NCBI RefSeq assembly: GCF_025567045.1
Contig: NZ_JAOQJK010000011.1
Span: 50,607 to 114,606, forward strand
Source: Barnesiella propionica
Lineage (GTDB): Bacteria; Bacteroidota; Bacteroidia; Bacteroidales; Barnesiellaceae
DNA: 64,000 nt
Direction: 5' to 3'
Shown here: positions 63,804 through 64,000 of the stretch, in pieces
Layout of the letters: each line of letters begins with the position of its first letter
Numbering within the stretch: position 1 is the stretch's first letter
Program-made: the position numbers and the translations under genes
Notes under the pieces: model-generated
Database searches by the model: none
What the model saw: only the letters and a program-made list of their open reading frames with translations
Told to the model about the DNA's origin: nothing

Positions 63804-64000
63804 TATTGTACAGAGCGGACTTGTTCTAATAAATATCGGCAACTATTATATTTTTTAGCAATAAGAAGTAAAAGGTTTAATAGAAGGATGTTTTTCCGTT
63901 GTTTGATATAAATATTTGATTTACAGCATATTGATTATTGTTGTAGAATTTTTTTTCAAAAAAAGGCAGAAAAAGTTTGTGAGATAAATAAAAAGCCCTA
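63804..64000. other. Window end without a gene
   Basis: About 200 AT-rich bases past the last terminator. No ORF, RNA or repeat I can support; the final AAAAAGCCCTA may be the start of a hairpin cut off by the window edge. Confidence 0.5.

Noticed and set aside
1..64000. CRISPR array
   Set aside because: No set of regularly spaced direct repeats was seen on reading the window; the repeats found belong to the element ends or to hairpins.

Overview
The window is a Bacteroidales chromosome segment. The evidence is the family content (286-aa primary sigma factor, M49 peptidase with a HECLGH site, FimB/Mfa2-like lipoprotein, DUF4878 lipoprotein, BtgA/BtgB-type mobilization genes, an RteC-like regulator) and repeated promoters of the Bacteroidetes type (TAnnTTTG near -7). 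The genus cannot be fixed from the sequence alone.

Core, 1-35.5 kb. The first 7.6 kb is mostly minus-strand housekeeping: an AlkD-like protein, DPP III, RlmI, RseP, Dxr and a degenerate M23 protein. An OmpA-family porin and an S51 peptidase follow. From 10.4 to 17.2 kb lies a complete glycine cleavage operon (lplA-gcvT-gcvH-gcvPA-gcvPB-lpdA) with a two-subunit P protein, unlike the single-chain P protein usual in this phylum. From 17.4 to 23.9 kb lies a leucine operon (leuA-leuC-leuD-second acyl-CoA synthase-leuB). Its leader holds a 22-residue Leu/Ile-rich peptide and alternative hairpins that look like a textbook attenuator. rpoD, an HtrA protease, RNase P RNA, a BrkB-family protein, folC, a split chromate transporter, thioredoxin, a radical SAM protein and a patatin-BamA-type protein follow.

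Transition, 35.5-43.9 kb. This part holds a fimbrillin-like lipoprotein, an SQR-like flavoprotein, a nucleotidyltransferase-like protein, and a two-gene MATE-Vat drug resistance module. The module sits behind a leader with a five-codon uORF built into the 5' arm of a terminator. Next is a GIY-YIG/SF1 helicase fusion that looks like a defence gene.

Integrated element, 43.9-57.9 kb. A 14-kb integrative mobilizable element sits in the 3' end of tRNA-Phe. It has a 13-bp direct repeat at the two junctions, matching arm-type repeats inside both ends, a tyrosine integrase next to the tRNA, BtgA/BtgB-type mobilization genes with a likely oriT, an RteC-like regulator and five small helix-turn-helix proteins. 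Its cargo is an AbiE toxin-antitoxin pair with a palindromic operator, a PIN-like protein paired with an 1108-aa PLD-like protein (the best candidate here for an undescribed defence system), and a methyltransferase.

Right flank, 57.9-64 kb. tRNA-Phe, then thiL, a purine nucleoside phosphorylase, lpxK and sppA as a minus-strand cluster, and a DJ-1 family protein that lacks the nucleophilic cysteine.
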